A stretch of DNA of 64,000 nt from the NCBI RefSeq assembly GCF_030164465.1, contig NZ_JASNJE010000024.1:1-64000 (forward strand), given 5' to 3'. The translations under genes were made by a program, and so were the position numbers. The stretch is from Sedimentitalea xiamensis (GTDB lineage Bacteria > Pseudomonadota > Alphaproteobacteria > Rhodobacterales > Rhodobacteraceae). This document shows positions 42,419 to 52,160 of the stretch, piece after piece; the stretch's first letter is position 1; every line of letters begins with the position of its first letter. The notes below the pieces were generated by a model, which worked only from the letters and a program-made list of their open reading frames with translations, made no database searches and was not told where the DNA came from.

Positions 42419-43569
42419 CCGAGCTTCCCGATGGCCGCTATGTGGACGACGAACCCTTCGATCCGAAGGCCAATATCCAGGCGCTGGAACGGCGGGACCT
42501 GGATGCGCCGAACCGGGTCCTGGTCTGGCGGAAGTTCAAGCAGCACAAGCTCGGCCTCGTGTCGGGCATATTCCTGCTGTTCTGCTACCTGATCCTGCCT
42601 TTCGTCGGCTTTGTCGCCCCCTACACGGCAAACGAGCGGAATTCCGATTATCTCTATGCGCCACCGCAATCGGTGCACCTGCTTCACGAAGGCAAATTCA
42701 TCGGCCCCTTCGTCTATCCGACCGTGGCCGAGGCCGATCTCGTGACCTTCCAGTGGAAATTCGTCACCGATACGACTCGGCCGATGCCGCTGCAATTCTT
42801 CTGCGAGGGCAGCGACTACCATCTGGCCGGGCTGATCCCGTCGAACAGGCACCTGTTCTGCGCGCCCGAAGGCGCGACCGTGTTCCTCTGGGGGTCGGAC
42901 CGTCTGGGCCGTGACGTGTTCTCGCGCATTCTCTATGGCGCGCAACTGTCGCTGACCGTGGGCCTGATCGGCATTTCGGTATCCTTCTTCCTGGGCATCG
43001 GTTTTGGCAGCATCGCGGGCTACTTCGGCGGCAAGATCGACTGGGTGATCAACCGGGTCATCGAGATCCTGCGCTCGCTGCCGGAACTGCCGCTCTGGCT
43101 GGCGCTATCGGCGGCGGTGCCGTCGAACTGGGGACCGGTCGCGGTGTTCTTCATCATCTCGATCATCCTCGGAATACTCGACTGGCCCGGCCTCGCACGA
43201 TCGGTCCGCGCGAAATTCCTGAGCCTGCGCGAAGAGGAATATGTCCGCGCCGCCGAAATGATGGGAGCCAGTTCAGGCCGGGTGATCCGCAAACACCTGC
43301 TGCCGAACTTCATGAGCCACCTGATCGCTTCGGCAACCTTGTCGATTCCGGCGATGATCCTCGGCGAAACCGCACTCTCCTTCCTCGGGCTCGGCCTGCG
43401 GGCGCCCGCGGTGAGCTGGGGGGTGATGCTGAACGACGCGCAGAACCTCGCCAGCATCGAGATCTATCCCTGGACGGCGATCCCGATGCTGCCGATCATC
43501 GTGGTGGTGCTGGCGTTCAACTTCCTCGGCGACGGGCTGCGCGACAGCCTTGACCCCTATGCGGACTGA
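42415..43569 (+). CDS. Peptide-type ABC transporter permease (DppC-like)
   Basis: A 384-residue membrane permease. After a long cytoplasmic N-terminus and a first helix (LVSGIFLLFCYLILPFVGFV), a periplasmic loop of about 100 residues with WGSDRLGRDVFSRILYGAQL follows. The EAA loop reads EEEYVRAAEMMGASSGRVIR. The end (LAFNFLGDGLRDSLDPYAD) is the family hallmark. The periplasmic loop is longer than in most DppC proteins and contains two cysteines. The stop overlaps the next small gene. Confidence 0.94.
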   Translation: MTELPDGRYVDDEPFDPKANIQALERRDLDAPNRVLVWRKFKQHKLGLVSGIFLLFCYLILPFVGFVAPYTANERNSDYLYAPPQSVHLLHEGKFIGPFVYPTVAEADLVTFQWKFVTDTTRPMPLQFFCEGSDYHLAGLIPSNRHLFCAPEGATVFLWGSDRLGRDVFSRILYGAQLSLTVGLIGISVSFFLGIGFGSIAGYFGGKIDWVINRVIEILRSLPELPLWLALSAAVPSNWGPVAVFFIISIILGILDWPGLARSVRAKFLSLREEEYVRAAEMMGASSGRVIRKHLLPNFMSHLIASATLSIPAMILGETALSFLGLGLRAPAVSWGVMLNDAQNLASIEIYPWTAIPMLPIIVVVLAFNFLGDGLRDSLDPYAD

Positions 43570-43897
43570 TCCGGGCCGGGTAGCGGTCCTTTGCGCCAGC
43601 CTGATCGTTGCCTGCGCGCCAGCCCTGGCCGGCGATGTCACGGCGGACGCCTGGACGCGGCAGAAATGCGAACTTTACAACACCGCCTGGCAAAGCGTTT
43701 CGGAGAACCACGACATGACCGGGGTGAGCCCGCAGTTTCTGGCCCGGCATCGGGACTTCATCGATTCCGGCTGCAGCAGCGACGAAAAGATCTGCGCCGC
43801 CACCGCCAGCGACCTGGACCTGGCCGACCTGATGACCATCCTGTCGATGAACGAAGGCATGGCGAGCACCTTCGTCCCGTTCGGATGCCAGGACTGA
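43559..43897 (+). CDS. Small secreted protein at the end of the importer operon
   Basis: A 112-residue exported protein: signal peptide MRTDPGRVAVLCASLIVACA with cleavage after ALAG, and a mature part with four cysteines (KCELYN, DSGCSSDEKIC, FGCQD) that could form two disulfides. No family is recognised. The ATG at 43559 lies inside the end of the permease gene (the stop is at 43567-43569), indicating coupled translation. It could be an accessory periplasmic factor of the importer, but that is inference. Confidence 0.65.
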   Translation: MRTDPGRVAVLCASLIVACAPALAGDVTADAWTRQKCELYNTAWQSVSENHDMTGVSPQFLARHRDFIDSGCSSDEKICAATASDLDLADLMTILSMNEGMASTFVPFGCQD

Positions 43898-44277
43898 CCC
43901 ATCCGGGTATGGTGGGCGCCGCACCCCGTTCCAACCGACGGCGCATTGGTTTCCCAGCCCTCCGCGTGGCGGACTTCGTCGAGCGGAAAGCCACCGCGCA
44001 GGACGATATCCATGTGAAAGTCACGGCAAACATCCCGTGTTTCCTGCCAGCCGCCCTTACCAGTCGATTTTCCTACGTGTATCTCGAACTCTACTGGACA
44101 CGGTTTCGCAGGCCCTATCTCGACCGGACCCCGGCAGGAGCGATGGACCCCCGATAGCGGCGTCCGGAACCGGGACCGCCGCGCGGCACGCGCGGCCCGG
44201 CCCAACGCCGAACCGGTCCCGCAAGGGGCCGGATGAGGGGGCGGGAGCCGCCTGCCTTTCGCCGCCAGGCGGATCGG
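43898..44277. other. 380-base convergent gap with a strong hairpin
   Basis: No convincing gene was found between the small secreted protein and the convergent MscS gene. One minus-strand frame reads TRDVCRDFHMDIVLRGGFPL and on through DEVRHAEGWETNAP, which looks somewhat protein-like but has no recognised family or start. GCCGCGCG and CGCGCGGC around gca (44178-44196) form a perfect 8-bp hairpin, a possible terminator without a U-run. Confidence 0.45.
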
Positions 44278-46644
44278 TCAACGATCGTCGCCGCCTGGGC
44301 CGATGTCGTCGAGGTCATCCTCGTCGACCGCACCCTGAACTGCGCCCGCGACCGCTTCCTTTTGCGCCGGGGTAAGATCCTCCGCCTTTGCATCCGCCAG
44401 GCGGACCGTCACCTCGCGATGGGCGAAATGGATACCTTCACGGGCGAAGAGTTCGCGAATTTCCTCGTAGACCTTCTTGCGGACCAGCCACTGGTCCCCC
44501 GGCTTGGTCATGAACTTGACCCGGATGATCATCGCGCTGTCCTGCATTTCGATGACCCCCTGACTTTTCAGCGGCTGGATGAAATTCTCGCCGATCACCG
44601 GATCGCTCAGCAACTCCTGCCCCAGTTTCTTGATCAGCTTGCGCACCTTTTCCACGTCGGTGTCATAGGTGACGCGCAGGGGCAGCTTCATGATCACCCA
44701 GTCGCGCGAATAGTTCGTCAGCACCTTGATCTCGCCAAAGGGGATGGTGTTGAGCGCGCCGAGGTGATGGCGCAACTGGAACGACCGGACGGAAATCTTT
44801 TCCACCGTGCCCTTCACGTCGCCGATGTCGATATATTCGCCCTTGCGGAAGGCGTCGTCGATCAGGAAGAACGCGCCCGAGAAGATGTCCCGCACCAGCG
44901 TCTGCGCCCCGAAACCCACGGCCAGACCGACCACGCCGGCGCCGGCGAACAGCGGGCTGACGTTGATCCCCAGTTCCAGCAGCGCGATCAGAACGATCGA
45001 CACCACGACCACCGCGAGGATGGCCCCGCGGAACAGCGGCAGCAGGGTCGCAAGGCGGCTGGCACTGGCGGCCCCGCCCTCGTCGCCCAGTTCCGCCTCG
45101 GTCTCGTCCACGGTTTCCTCGGCGATCTTGCTGTCGATCCAGATGCGGAAGAAATTGTAGAGCACATAGCCTATGAACAGGATGGTGATGACATCCAGCA
45201 GGTTGCCCAGAACCGAATCCGGAAGGATCGCGTTTTCCGGATCCCAGACCCGCAGCAGGGCATAGGCTCCGGCAACGAAAGCCAGCACGCCCGCGACCCG
45301 CCGGGCCAGCGCTTCGTAGGTCATGATCTGGTAGCCGCGCGCAGGCGGTGTTTCGGGCGCATCCTCAGCGGCGCGCTCATCGGCTTCGGCGGCAGCCAGT
45401 TCGCTGTTCATCCGCGCCAGTTGCCGGGACCGGTCAAAGAAGCTTTCGATCACGTAGTTGATGCCGCCATAAACCACGATGATCGACAGGAAGACCGCAT
45501 AGGCCCCGGCGATCATCGGAATGGACGCCTCCTGTTCCAGCACCAGGTCAAAGGCCAGTTCGAACCATCCGAAGATGATGTAGCCGACCAGCAGGGGCGC
45601 CCAGGCAAAGGACAGGAAGCGGGTCAGCCAGGCGACTTCGCCCGCCGGGCGTCCGCCGCGAATGGCATCCGAAATCGCGCCGGCATTGAACAGGATCATC
45701 AGGATGTTCGCGACCGCCCCGACCAGGGACAGTACCCCGTAGAGAATCGCGTAAGCGTTGTAGTTCAGACCGAAATCCGCGATCCAGGTGCTGAACATGA
45801 TGGTGGCGATATTGTAGGTGGCCAGCACCGCCGCCCAATAGTAGATCCGTCGGGCCTGCCGGTCGCTGAGCACCGGGATCCGGTACTGGCTGATGAACGG
45901 TGCCAGGATCATGCGCCACAGATCCGACACCGTGCGCGACAGGAAGAACGCGGCGTAGATCGCCGCGATGGTCAGTTCGATCGACTGATCCTCGACCGAA
46001 CCGAAAATGAGATACCCGGCCACATAGGACAGCAGCATCACCAGCACCGTGCCGCCGATCCCGAGCAGGAAGCGGAACACCAGGAGCGGGATCTTCTCGC
46101 GGTAACCTTGCGGGTTCTCCAGCGACCGCGCCAGCATCAGGCCAAGGGCGAACCGCCGGCCATAGGCATATCCCACGATCACCCGCGAGACGGCGAACAG
46201 GAGGAGGGTCCAGATCAGGACCTCCACATAGGTCATGATCCGCCCGTCCGGGCTGGTCGCGCGCAGGATGAACGCGACCTCGTTCAGCGACGTCGGCAGC
46301 GCCTCAAGGCGGCTGGCAAGCGTTTCGCGGAATTCCTCGACCTCGGACTGCGCCCGCATCAGCGGCGACGGGTGGTCCATCGGATGAAGGGTTGGATCCT
46401 GTTCCGCCGTGCCGCCGGATTGCGACGTGACCGCGCCGACAAGTTGCCCCGCCCCATCGATCACGATGACGTTGACGCCGCTTTCGGCGGCCTCGCGGAT
46501 GGCGGAGGCCAGCGGCGTTTCCGGCTGGGCGGCGGCGGCTTCCCTGCCGCCGCCCAGACCCGGAAGGGACTGCGCCGAAACCGGAAACGACAGCAGGATC
46601 GTCAGCAGGCCGGTCAGTGCCACGCAGAGCAGGAAATGGCGCAT
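44278..46644 (-). CDS. MscS-type mechanosensitive ion channel with large N-terminal domain
   Basis: A 788-residue inner-membrane protein beginning with a signal peptide (MRHFLLCVALTGLLTILLSF PVSA). A periplasmic stretch follows, with coiled regions (RAQSEVEEFRETLASRLEAL), then about ten hydrophobic helices. The MscS core is FAGAGVVGLAVGFGAQTLVR, DIFSGAFFLIDDAFRKGEYI and DIGDVKGTVEKISVRSFQLR (about 553-615), with a cytoplasmic beta domain ending in an acidic tail (VDEDDLDDIGPGGDD). It probably releases solutes on osmotic downshock. It is divergent from the glycosyltransferase operon; the 46645-46927 gap shows no other gene. Confidence 0.92.
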   Translation of the reverse strand: MRHFLLCVALTGLLTILLSFPVSAQSLPGLGGGREAAAAQPETPLASAIREAAESGVNVIVIDGAGQLVGAVTSQSGGTAEQDPTLHPMDHPSPLMRAQSEVEEFRETLASRLEALPTSLNEVAFILRATSPDGRIMTYVEVLIWTLLLFAVSRVIVGYAYGRRFALGLMLARSLENPQGYREKIPLLVFRFLLGIGGTVLVMLLSYVAGYLIFGSVEDQSIELTIAAIYAAFFLSRTVSDLWRMILAPFISQYRIPVLSDRQARRIYYWAAVLATYNIATIMFSTWIADFGLNYNAYAILYGVLSLVGAVANILMILFNAGAISDAIRGGRPAGEVAWLTRFLSFAWAPLLVGYIIFGWFELAFDLVLEQEASIPMIAGAYAVFLSIIVVYGGINYVIESFFDRSRQLARMNSELAAAEADERAAEDAPETPPARGYQIMTYEALARRVAGVLAFVAGAYALLRVWDPENAILPDSVLGNLLDVITILFIGYVLYNFFRIWIDSKIAEETVDETEAELGDEGGAASASRLATLLPLFRGAILAVVVVSIVLIALLELGINVSPLFAGAGVVGLAVGFGAQTLVRDIFSGAFFLIDDAFRKGEYIDIGDVKGTVEKISVRSFQLRHHLGALNTIPFGEIKVLTNYSRDWVIMKLPLRVTYDTDVEKVRKLIKKLGQELLSDPVIGENFIQPLKSQGVIEMQDSAMIIRVKFMTKPGDQWLVRKKVYEEIRELFAREGIHFAHREVTVRLADAKAEDLTPAQKEAVAGAVQGAVDEDDLDDIGPGGDDR

Positions 46645-46927
46645 TGACTGGCTGAGTCCCCGAAATGTTCAATCGTTGCAACGCTACAGGACGAAACATG
46701 CGGGTGTAAATGATTTCGCGGCAACGCCCCCGTTCCGGCCAGATTGGGGTTTGCTTTCAAGCCCGGTTTCAATAGTAGGAAACACACGGGCCTCATTGGT
46801 CGACTCGGTGCGCCGTCACCCGCAACCGGCCGGGACCCGATCCAATTGCGACGGCTGCGGGGGCGGCTGCGGGGACGAATATGGGACATGACATGGCAAA
46901 CGATCCGTGGCCGGAGCGCCTTGCGCG

Positions 46928-48127
46928 ATGAGTCCGCACAAGTCCCGCGAGCCGCGCATCATGCTCTACAGCCACGACACTTTCGGGCTGGGTCATCTGC
47001 GCCGGTCCCGCGCGCTCGCCGAAGCGATCACCCGCGCCGATCCTTCCGCCTCGGCCCTGATCCTGACCGGCTCGCCTGTCGCCGGTCGTTTCACCTTTCC
47101 GCCACGTGTCGATCACATCCGGCTTCCGGGCGTCACAAAGCTGCGCGATGGCAGCTATGTCTCGCAGACCATGGGCATGGACATCGAACAGACGACCGAC
47201 CTGCGGGCCGGACTGATCAAGACCACTGCGGAACAGTATGATCCCGACATCCTGATCGTCGACAAGGAACCGACCGGATTTCGCGGGGAACTCCTTCCGA
47301 CGCTCGATCTGCTGGCCGCGAACGGCCGGACACAGCTGGTGCTGGGATTGCGGGACGTGCTGGACGAACCGGAAGTCCTGTCCGCCGAATGGGAGCGCAA
47401 GGGCGGGATCGCCGCGACCGAAACCTACTATCACGAATTGTGGATCTACGGGCTGCGATCCGTCTACGACCCGACATCCGGTCTCCCGCTGAGCCGGGAC
47501 GTCCAGAACCGGATGCACTGGACCGGCTATCTGCGGCGCGACAGCAGTTCCCGGGCGACGGCGCCGCAGCGCCCCTATATCCTGGTGACGCCGGGCGGCG
47601 GAGGCGACGGGCAGGCGATGGTCAATCTTGTCCTGTCGGCCTACGAGCACGACCCGGATCTCTCCCCGCGGGCGATCCTGGTCTACGGCCCTTTCCTGTC
47701 CGGCGACACCCGCGCGGATTTCGAGGCCCGCGTCGCCAACCTGAACGGGCGTGTCACGGCGGTCGGGTTTGAGTCACAGATCGAGACTCTGTTCACCGGC
47801 GCGCAGGGCGTCGTGTGCATGGGCGGATACAACACCTTCTGCGAGGTGCTGTCATTCGACAAGCGCGCCGTGATCGTTCCGCGCATGGTGCCCCGGCTGG
47901 AACAGTATATTCGCGCCAGCCGCGCCGAGGATCTGGGCCTCGTGCGCATGCTCGACGAATCCCGCGACGGTCTGACTCCCGACTCGATGATCCGGGCGAT
48001 CCGCGCCCTGCCCGACCAGCCGCTGCCGTCGGAAGCGATTTCGGACGGTCTGCTGGACGGGCTGGATTATGTCACCCGACGGGTCTCGGCACTGCTGTCG
48101 GAGCAAGCGAGACAGGCGGCGGAATGA
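46928..48127 (+). CDS. Glycosyltransferase (COG4671/MurG-like)
   Basis: A 399-residue GT-B fold protein. The N-domain reads MLYSHDTFGLGHLRRSRALA, and the C-domain carries ILVTPGGGGDGQAMVNLVLS and a VCMGGYNTFCEVLSFDKRAV nucleotide-sugar loop similar to MurG (GGYNT). It belongs to the predicted glycosyltransferases related to MurG. Donor and acceptor are unknown. The ATG at 46928 follows GGAG; an ATG at 46907 is in frame. It opens a seven-gene operon of glycan-related genes with overlaps at almost every junction. Confidence 0.82.
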   Translation: MSPHKSREPRIMLYSHDTFGLGHLRRSRALAEAITRADPSASALILTGSPVAGRFTFPPRVDHIRLPGVTKLRDGSYVSQTMGMDIEQTTDLRAGLIKTTAEQYDPDILIVDKEPTGFRGELLPTLDLLAANGRTQLVLGLRDVLDEPEVLSAEWERKGGIAATETYYHELWIYGLRSVYDPTSGLPLSRDVQNRMHWTGYLRRDSSSRATAPQRPYILVTPGGGGDGQAMVNLVLSAYEHDPDLSPRAILVYGPFLSGDTRADFEARVANLNGRVTAVGFESQIETLFTGAQGVVCMGGYNTFCEVLSFDKRAVIVPRMVPRLEQYIRASRAEDLGLVRMLDESRDGLTPDSMIRAIRALPDQPLPSEAISDGLLDGLDYVTRRVSALLSEQARQAAE

Positions 48128-49353
48128 CCCACAGACTGGCCGTCGTGGTCAAGGGCTGGCCGCGCCTGTCCGAAACCTTCATCGCCCAGGAACTGGTGGC
48201 GCTGGAAGCCGCCGGACACGCGTTCGACATCTGGTCGCTGCGCCGCCCGACCGACACCAAGACCCATCCGCTGCATGACCGCCTGCGGGCGCGGGTCCGC
48301 TATCTGCCGGAATATCTTCACGAGGAACCGGACCGCGTCTGGCGCGCCCGCGCCATCGCCCAGAGACTGCCCGGATACCAGCGCGCCTATGAGATCTGGC
48401 GAGCGGATCTGGCGCGGGATCGTGACAGGAACCGTATCCGCCGCTTCGGGCAGGCCTGCGTCATGGCCGCGGAACTGCCGCCGGAAACCCGCGGGCTCTA
48501 TGCGCATTTCCTGCATACCCCGGCCTCCGTCGCCCGCTATGCGGCGATCATGCGCGATCTGACCTGGGGGTTTTCGGCCCATGCCAAGGATATCTGGACA
48601 TCGCCGGACTGGGAAATCGGCGAGAAGCTGGCCGCGGATGACACCGGCGCGGCCTTCGGCGCCACCTGCACCGCCTATGGCGCGGCGCGGCTGCGCGGTC
48701 TGGCGGACGACCCTTCCCGCATCGACCTGATCTATCACGGGCTGGACCTGTCGCGGTTTCCGGCTCCGCCCGACCGTGCCCCGCGCACCATCGGCGCGCC
48801 CTTGCGCTTGCTGTCGGTCGGACGGCTGGTGGAAAAGAAGGGCTTTGACCGGCTGATCGCTGCGCTGGCGCTGCTGCCGGCGCGTATCGACTGGACCTGG
48901 ACCCATATCGGCGGCGGCCCGCTTGGCGAAAGCCTCGCGCGGCAGGCGGCCGAGGCCGGCCTGACCAGACGGATTCACTGGCGCGGCGCCTGCGATCAGC
49001 CGCAGGTGATCGAAGACATGCGCGCCGCCGATCTTTTCGTGCTGCCCAGCCGGATCGCAGCGGATGGCGACCGGGACGGCCTGCCCAACGTATTGATGGA
49101 AGCGGCCAGCCAGCGCTTGCCGATCCTGTCAACGCCCGTCGCCGCGATCCCCGAGTTCATTGCCACAACCGTGCATGGCACCCTCAGCGATGACGGCCCC
49201 GGCGACCTGGCGGCTGCGATCACGATGCTGTCCGACAATCCGGAGCAGGCGCAACGGATGGCCGACGCCGCATTGAAGCGCCTGCGGTCGGAATTCGCCA
49301 TGCAGCCGGGCATCGACCGGCTTTCGCGGCGGCTTGACGACCTGACATCCTGA
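48124..49353 (+). CDS. Glycosyltransferase family 4 (GT-B) protein
   Basis: A 409-residue GT4-type transferase. The acceptor domain begins MTHRLAVVVKGWPRLSETFI and AQELVALEAAGHAFDIWSLR, and the donor domain shows LLSVGRLVEKKGFDRLIAAL, HWRGACDQPQVIEDMRAADL and FVLPSRIAADGDRDGLPNVL, with the E-x7-E-type MEAASQRLPILSTPVAAIPE. The ATGA overlap with the previous stop shows translational coupling. It is cytoplasmic or peripheral. The product is unknown. Confidence 0.88.
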   Translation: MTHRLAVVVKGWPRLSETFIAQELVALEAAGHAFDIWSLRRPTDTKTHPLHDRLRARVRYLPEYLHEEPDRVWRARAIAQRLPGYQRAYEIWRADLARDRDRNRIRRFGQACVMAAELPPETRGLYAHFLHTPASVARYAAIMRDLTWGFSAHAKDIWTSPDWEIGEKLAADDTGAAFGATCTAYGAARLRGLADDPSRIDLIYHGLDLSRFPAPPDRAPRTIGAPLRLLSVGRLVEKKGFDRLIAALALLPARIDWTWTHIGGGPLGESLARQAAEAGLTRRIHWRGACDQPQVIEDMRAADLFVLPSRIAADGDRDGLPNVLMEAASQRLPILSTPVAAIPEFIATTVHGTLSDDGPGDLAAAITMLSDNPEQAQRMADAALKRLRSEFAMQPGIDRLSRRLDDLTS

Positions 49354-49357
49354 CCCC

Positions 49358-50449
49358 ATGCGCCGCATCGCCTTCTATGCCCCGATGAAACCTCCGACGC
49401 ATCCGGTCCCGTCCGGGGACCGGGCCTTTGGCCGCGCGCTCATGGCCGCCATGGCGACGGAGGACGTCGCCGTGGATCTGGTGTCCGAGCTTCAGCTTCA
49501 CGATGGCCGGGGCGATGCGCTGCGCCAGACCGAACTGCGCGACCTGGCGCGCAGGGAAACGGCGCGGCTCATCGACCGGCTCGGGTCCGACAGGCCGATG
49601 CTCTGGGTGAGCTATCACAACTACTACAAGGCACCCGACCTGATCGGCCCGGCGGTCTGTGCCCGCCTGGGCCTGCCCTATGTTCAGATCGAATCCAGTC
49701 GGGCGAAAAAGCGGCTGGCCGGCCCCTGGGCGGGGTTCGCAGCCGCGGCGGAGGCCGCGACAGATGCCGCCGACATGGTCTTTCACGTCACCGCCCACGA
49801 TCTCATCACCCTGAAGCGGGACCGCCCGCCGGGCCAGACACTGGTCAGCCTGCCGCCGTTCCTGCCGCGCGCCGACCTGCCCGAAGCGGCCGATTGCGGC
49901 GGGACGGGCCGCCCGATCCTCGCCGCGGGCATGATGCGGCAGCGGGACAAGCTGGACTCCTATGCGATCATCGCAGAGACGCTCGCCCAGCTGACCGACC
50001 CCGGCTGGCATCTGTGGATCGCCGGCGACGGACCCGCGCGGGCAGAGGTCGAAACGCTGATGGCGCCGTTCGCCGGGAGGGTCCGGTTTCTCGGCCGACT
50101 GGACGCGGACGGCATGGCCGACGCATATGAACAGGCCGCCCTGTTCTTCTGGCCGGGCGTCAACGAAGCCTTCGGAATGACCTATCTTGAAGCGCAGGCC
50201 GCCGGATTGCCGGTCGTGGCGCAGGATCGGCCCGGCGTGCGCGATGTTCTGGCCCCCGGCGCCTATCCGGCGCCCGAAGACGGCGCCACGGCCCTGGCGC
50301 TGGCCATCGACGCCCTGCTGTCGGACCCGGCGCTGCGCCGCACACGCGGCGCTGCCGCACGCCGCCGGATCGGTCAGGATCACCTGCTCGGCAGCGCCCG
50401 CGACAGGTTCTGGTCGGCGGTCGCCCCGCTTGTCGGAGGCGTCCGATGA
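49358..50449 (+). CDS. Glycosyltransferase, GT4-like
   Basis: A 363-residue GT-B enzyme. It starts MRRIAFYAPMKPPTHPVPSG DRAFGRAL. The donor domain has VRFLGRLDADGMADAYEQAA, FFWPGVNEAFGMTYLEAQAA and GLPVVAQDRPGVRDVLAPGA, the E-x7-E region of GT4. It follows the previous gene after four bases and overlaps the next by four. With the neighbours it would build a glycan of at least three linkages. The sugar is unknown. Confidence 0.86.
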   Translation: MRRIAFYAPMKPPTHPVPSGDRAFGRALMAAMATEDVAVDLVSELQLHDGRGDALRQTELRDLARRETARLIDRLGSDRPMLWVSYHNYYKAPDLIGPAVCARLGLPYVQIESSRAKKRLAGPWAGFAAAAEAATDAADMVFHVTAHDLITLKRDRPPGQTLVSLPPFLPRADLPEAADCGGTGRPILAAGMMRQRDKLDSYAIIAETLAQLTDPGWHLWIAGDGPARAEVETLMAPFAGRVRFLGRLDADGMADAYEQAALFFWPGVNEAFGMTYLEAQAAGLPVVAQDRPGVRDVLAPGAYPAPEDGATALALAIDALLSDPALRRTRGAAARRRIGQDHLLGSARDRFWSAVAPLVGGVR

Positions 50450-51027
50450 TCCGCCTTGCCCTTCTGCGCCATGGACACACCGCCTGGAACCGCGCCGGAC
50501 GGATCCAGGGCCGCAGCGACATCCCGCTGGACGACGCAGCGCGGCGCGACATGGCGAAGCTCCGTCTTCCCGCCCCGTGGGACGAGGCGGAGCTGTGGTC
50601 AAGCCCGCTGTCCCGCGCCCGCGAAACCGCGGAGATCGTCGCCGCCCGCCCGCCGCGCGTCGCCGAGAGCCTGACCGAGATGCACTGGGGCGATTGGGAA
50701 GGCCAGCGGGGCGTAGACCTTCTGGCGGAACCGCGATCGGGGTTCCGCCATATCGAACATTGGGGGTGGGACTACCACGCTCCCGGCGGTGAAACGCCCG
50801 CCGATGTCGATGCGCGTCTGCGGCCCTGGCTGGCGGCGTTGACACGGGACGCGGTCGCCGTCTGCCATATCGGCATCATGCGGGTGTTGCTGGCGCGGGC
50901 GCATGGCTGGGATTTCGACGGCGATGCGCCGTTCCGGATCAAGCGCAACCGTCTTTATCTGATGGCAGTCGACGGTGACAAGTTGCGGGCCGATCCGGAC
51001 CCGGTGCGGCTGGAGCAGCGGCCATGA
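50446..51027 (+). CDS. Histidine phosphatase family protein
   Basis: A 193-residue phosphoglycerate-mutase-like phosphatase. The catalytic RHG is at residues 8-10 (LALLRHGHTAWNRAGRIQGR). The second half shows DEAELWSSPLSRARETAEIV and the conserved His in TRDAVAVCHIGIMRVLLARA. Members remove phosphate from sugars, nucleotides or sugar phosphates. In this operon it may act on a sugar-phosphate or lipid-phosphate intermediate. It overlaps both neighbours by four bases. Confidence 0.86.
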   Translation: MIRLALLRHGHTAWNRAGRIQGRSDIPLDDAARRDMAKLRLPAPWDEAELWSSPLSRARETAEIVAARPPRVAESLTEMHWGDWEGQRGVDLLAEPRSGFRHIEHWGWDYHAPGGETPADVDARLRPWLAALTRDAVAVCHIGIMRVLLARAHGWDFDGDAPFRIKRNRLYLMAVDGDKLRADPDPVRLEQRP

Positions 51028-52160
51028 AAGTAATGATCGTGGTCACGCATCTGCTGGGCACCGGGCACCTGCGCCGGGCGGCGGTGCTGGCCCGCGCATT
51101 CGCCGATGCCGGGCATCGGGTATTGCTGGCCAGCGGCGGAATGCCCCTGCGCGACCTGGGTTTGGGCGGGGCCGAACTGCTGCAACTGCCGCCGGTCCGG
51201 TCGGACGGGGTGGATTTCGCGCGGCTGCTGGATCGCGACGGGCAGGCGGCCGATCCCGGCCTCCTGGACGCGCGCCGCGATGCGCTCTGCTCGGCCGCCG
51301 GGGCATTGATGCCGGACATTCTGATCACGGAACTCTACCCCTTCGGCCGCCGGGTGTTGTCCGGCGAGTTCCAGGCGTTGTTGCTGCAAGTGCGCGGCCT
51401 GCCCCGGCAGCCGCTTGTGCTGGCCTCGGTGCGGGACATTCTCGCGCCGCCGTCCACTCCGGCCAAGGCCGAACGCACGGATCGGATGATCGCTGAAAAC
51501 TACGATGCGGTTCTGGTGCATTCCGACCCGGGGGGAGTGCCCCTGGAGCAAAGCTGGCCCGTCGGTCCGGCCCTCGCGGGCAAGCTGCGATATACCGGCT
51601 ACATCGCGCCGCCGCCGGCAGGGCCGCATCCGGACGGCACCGGCGCCGGCGAGATACTGGTCAGCGCCGGCGGCGGCGCGGTCGGAACGCCGCTGTTTGA
51701 AACCGCGATCCGGGCCGCCCGCCTGATGCCGGACCGGGTCTGGCGTCTGCTGGTCGGCGGGTCGGATGCCGGTCGGGTACGGAACCTCGCGGACAGCGCC
51801 CCGCGCGGCGTCATTGTAGAAGCCGCCCGACCGGATTTCCGCCAGATGCTGACAGGTGCCGCTGCTTCGGTCAGCCTCTGCGGCTACAACACCGCGCTCG
51901 ACATCCTTCAGGCCGGCACGCCCGCGGTTTTCGTGCCTTTTGACGACGGCAACGAGGTCGAACAGACCCTGCGCGCCCAAAGCCTCGCGCAGTTGCCGGG
52001 TCTGACGGTTCTCAGGACGGCTGACCTGACGCCCGAAGCTCTCGCGAAGGCGGTTTCCGGGGTGATCGCCGCCCCGGAACGCAGCCCGTCATCCTTGCGG
52101 TTTGACGGCGCGGCACAATCCGTGGCAATCGCGGTCGCGATGGCGCAGGCAAGAACATGA
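51024..52160 (+). CDS. Glycosyltransferase, MurG-like, paralogue of the first gene of the operon
   Basis: A 378-residue GT-B protein: MKVMIVVTHLLGTGHLRRAA, VLARAFADAGHRVLLASGGM, EILVSAGGGAVGTPLFETAI, and SLCGYNTALDILQAGTPAVF, the nucleotide-sugar loop also found in the product at 46928-48127. The two look like ancient duplicates (TF/GTGHLRR..., P.D.LI...E and a GYNT loop shared). The substrate is unknown. It overlaps the phosphatase and deacetylase genes by four bases at each end. Confidence 0.82.
   Translation: MKVMIVVTHLLGTGHLRRAAVLARAFADAGHRVLLASGGMPLRDLGLGGAELLQLPPVRSDGVDFARLLDRDGQAADPGLLDARRDALCSAAGALMPDILITELYPFGRRVLSGEFQALLLQVRGLPRQPLVLASVRDILAPPSTPAKAERTDRMIAENYDAVLVHSDPGGVPLEQSWPVGPALAGKLRYTGYIAPPPAGPHPDGTGAGEILVSAGGGAVGTPLFETAIRAARLMPDRVWRLLVGGSDAGRVRNLADSAPRGVIVEAARPDFRQMLTGAAASVSLCGYNTALDILQAGTPAVFVPFDDGNEVEQTLRAQSLAQLPGLTVLRTADLTPEALAKAVSGVIAAPERSPSSLRFDGAAQSVAIAVAMAQART

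Noticed and set aside
44037-44277. Small genes in the gap after the importer operon
   Set aside because: No frame has a ribosome site, signal or family pattern; the sequence is dominated by a hairpin.
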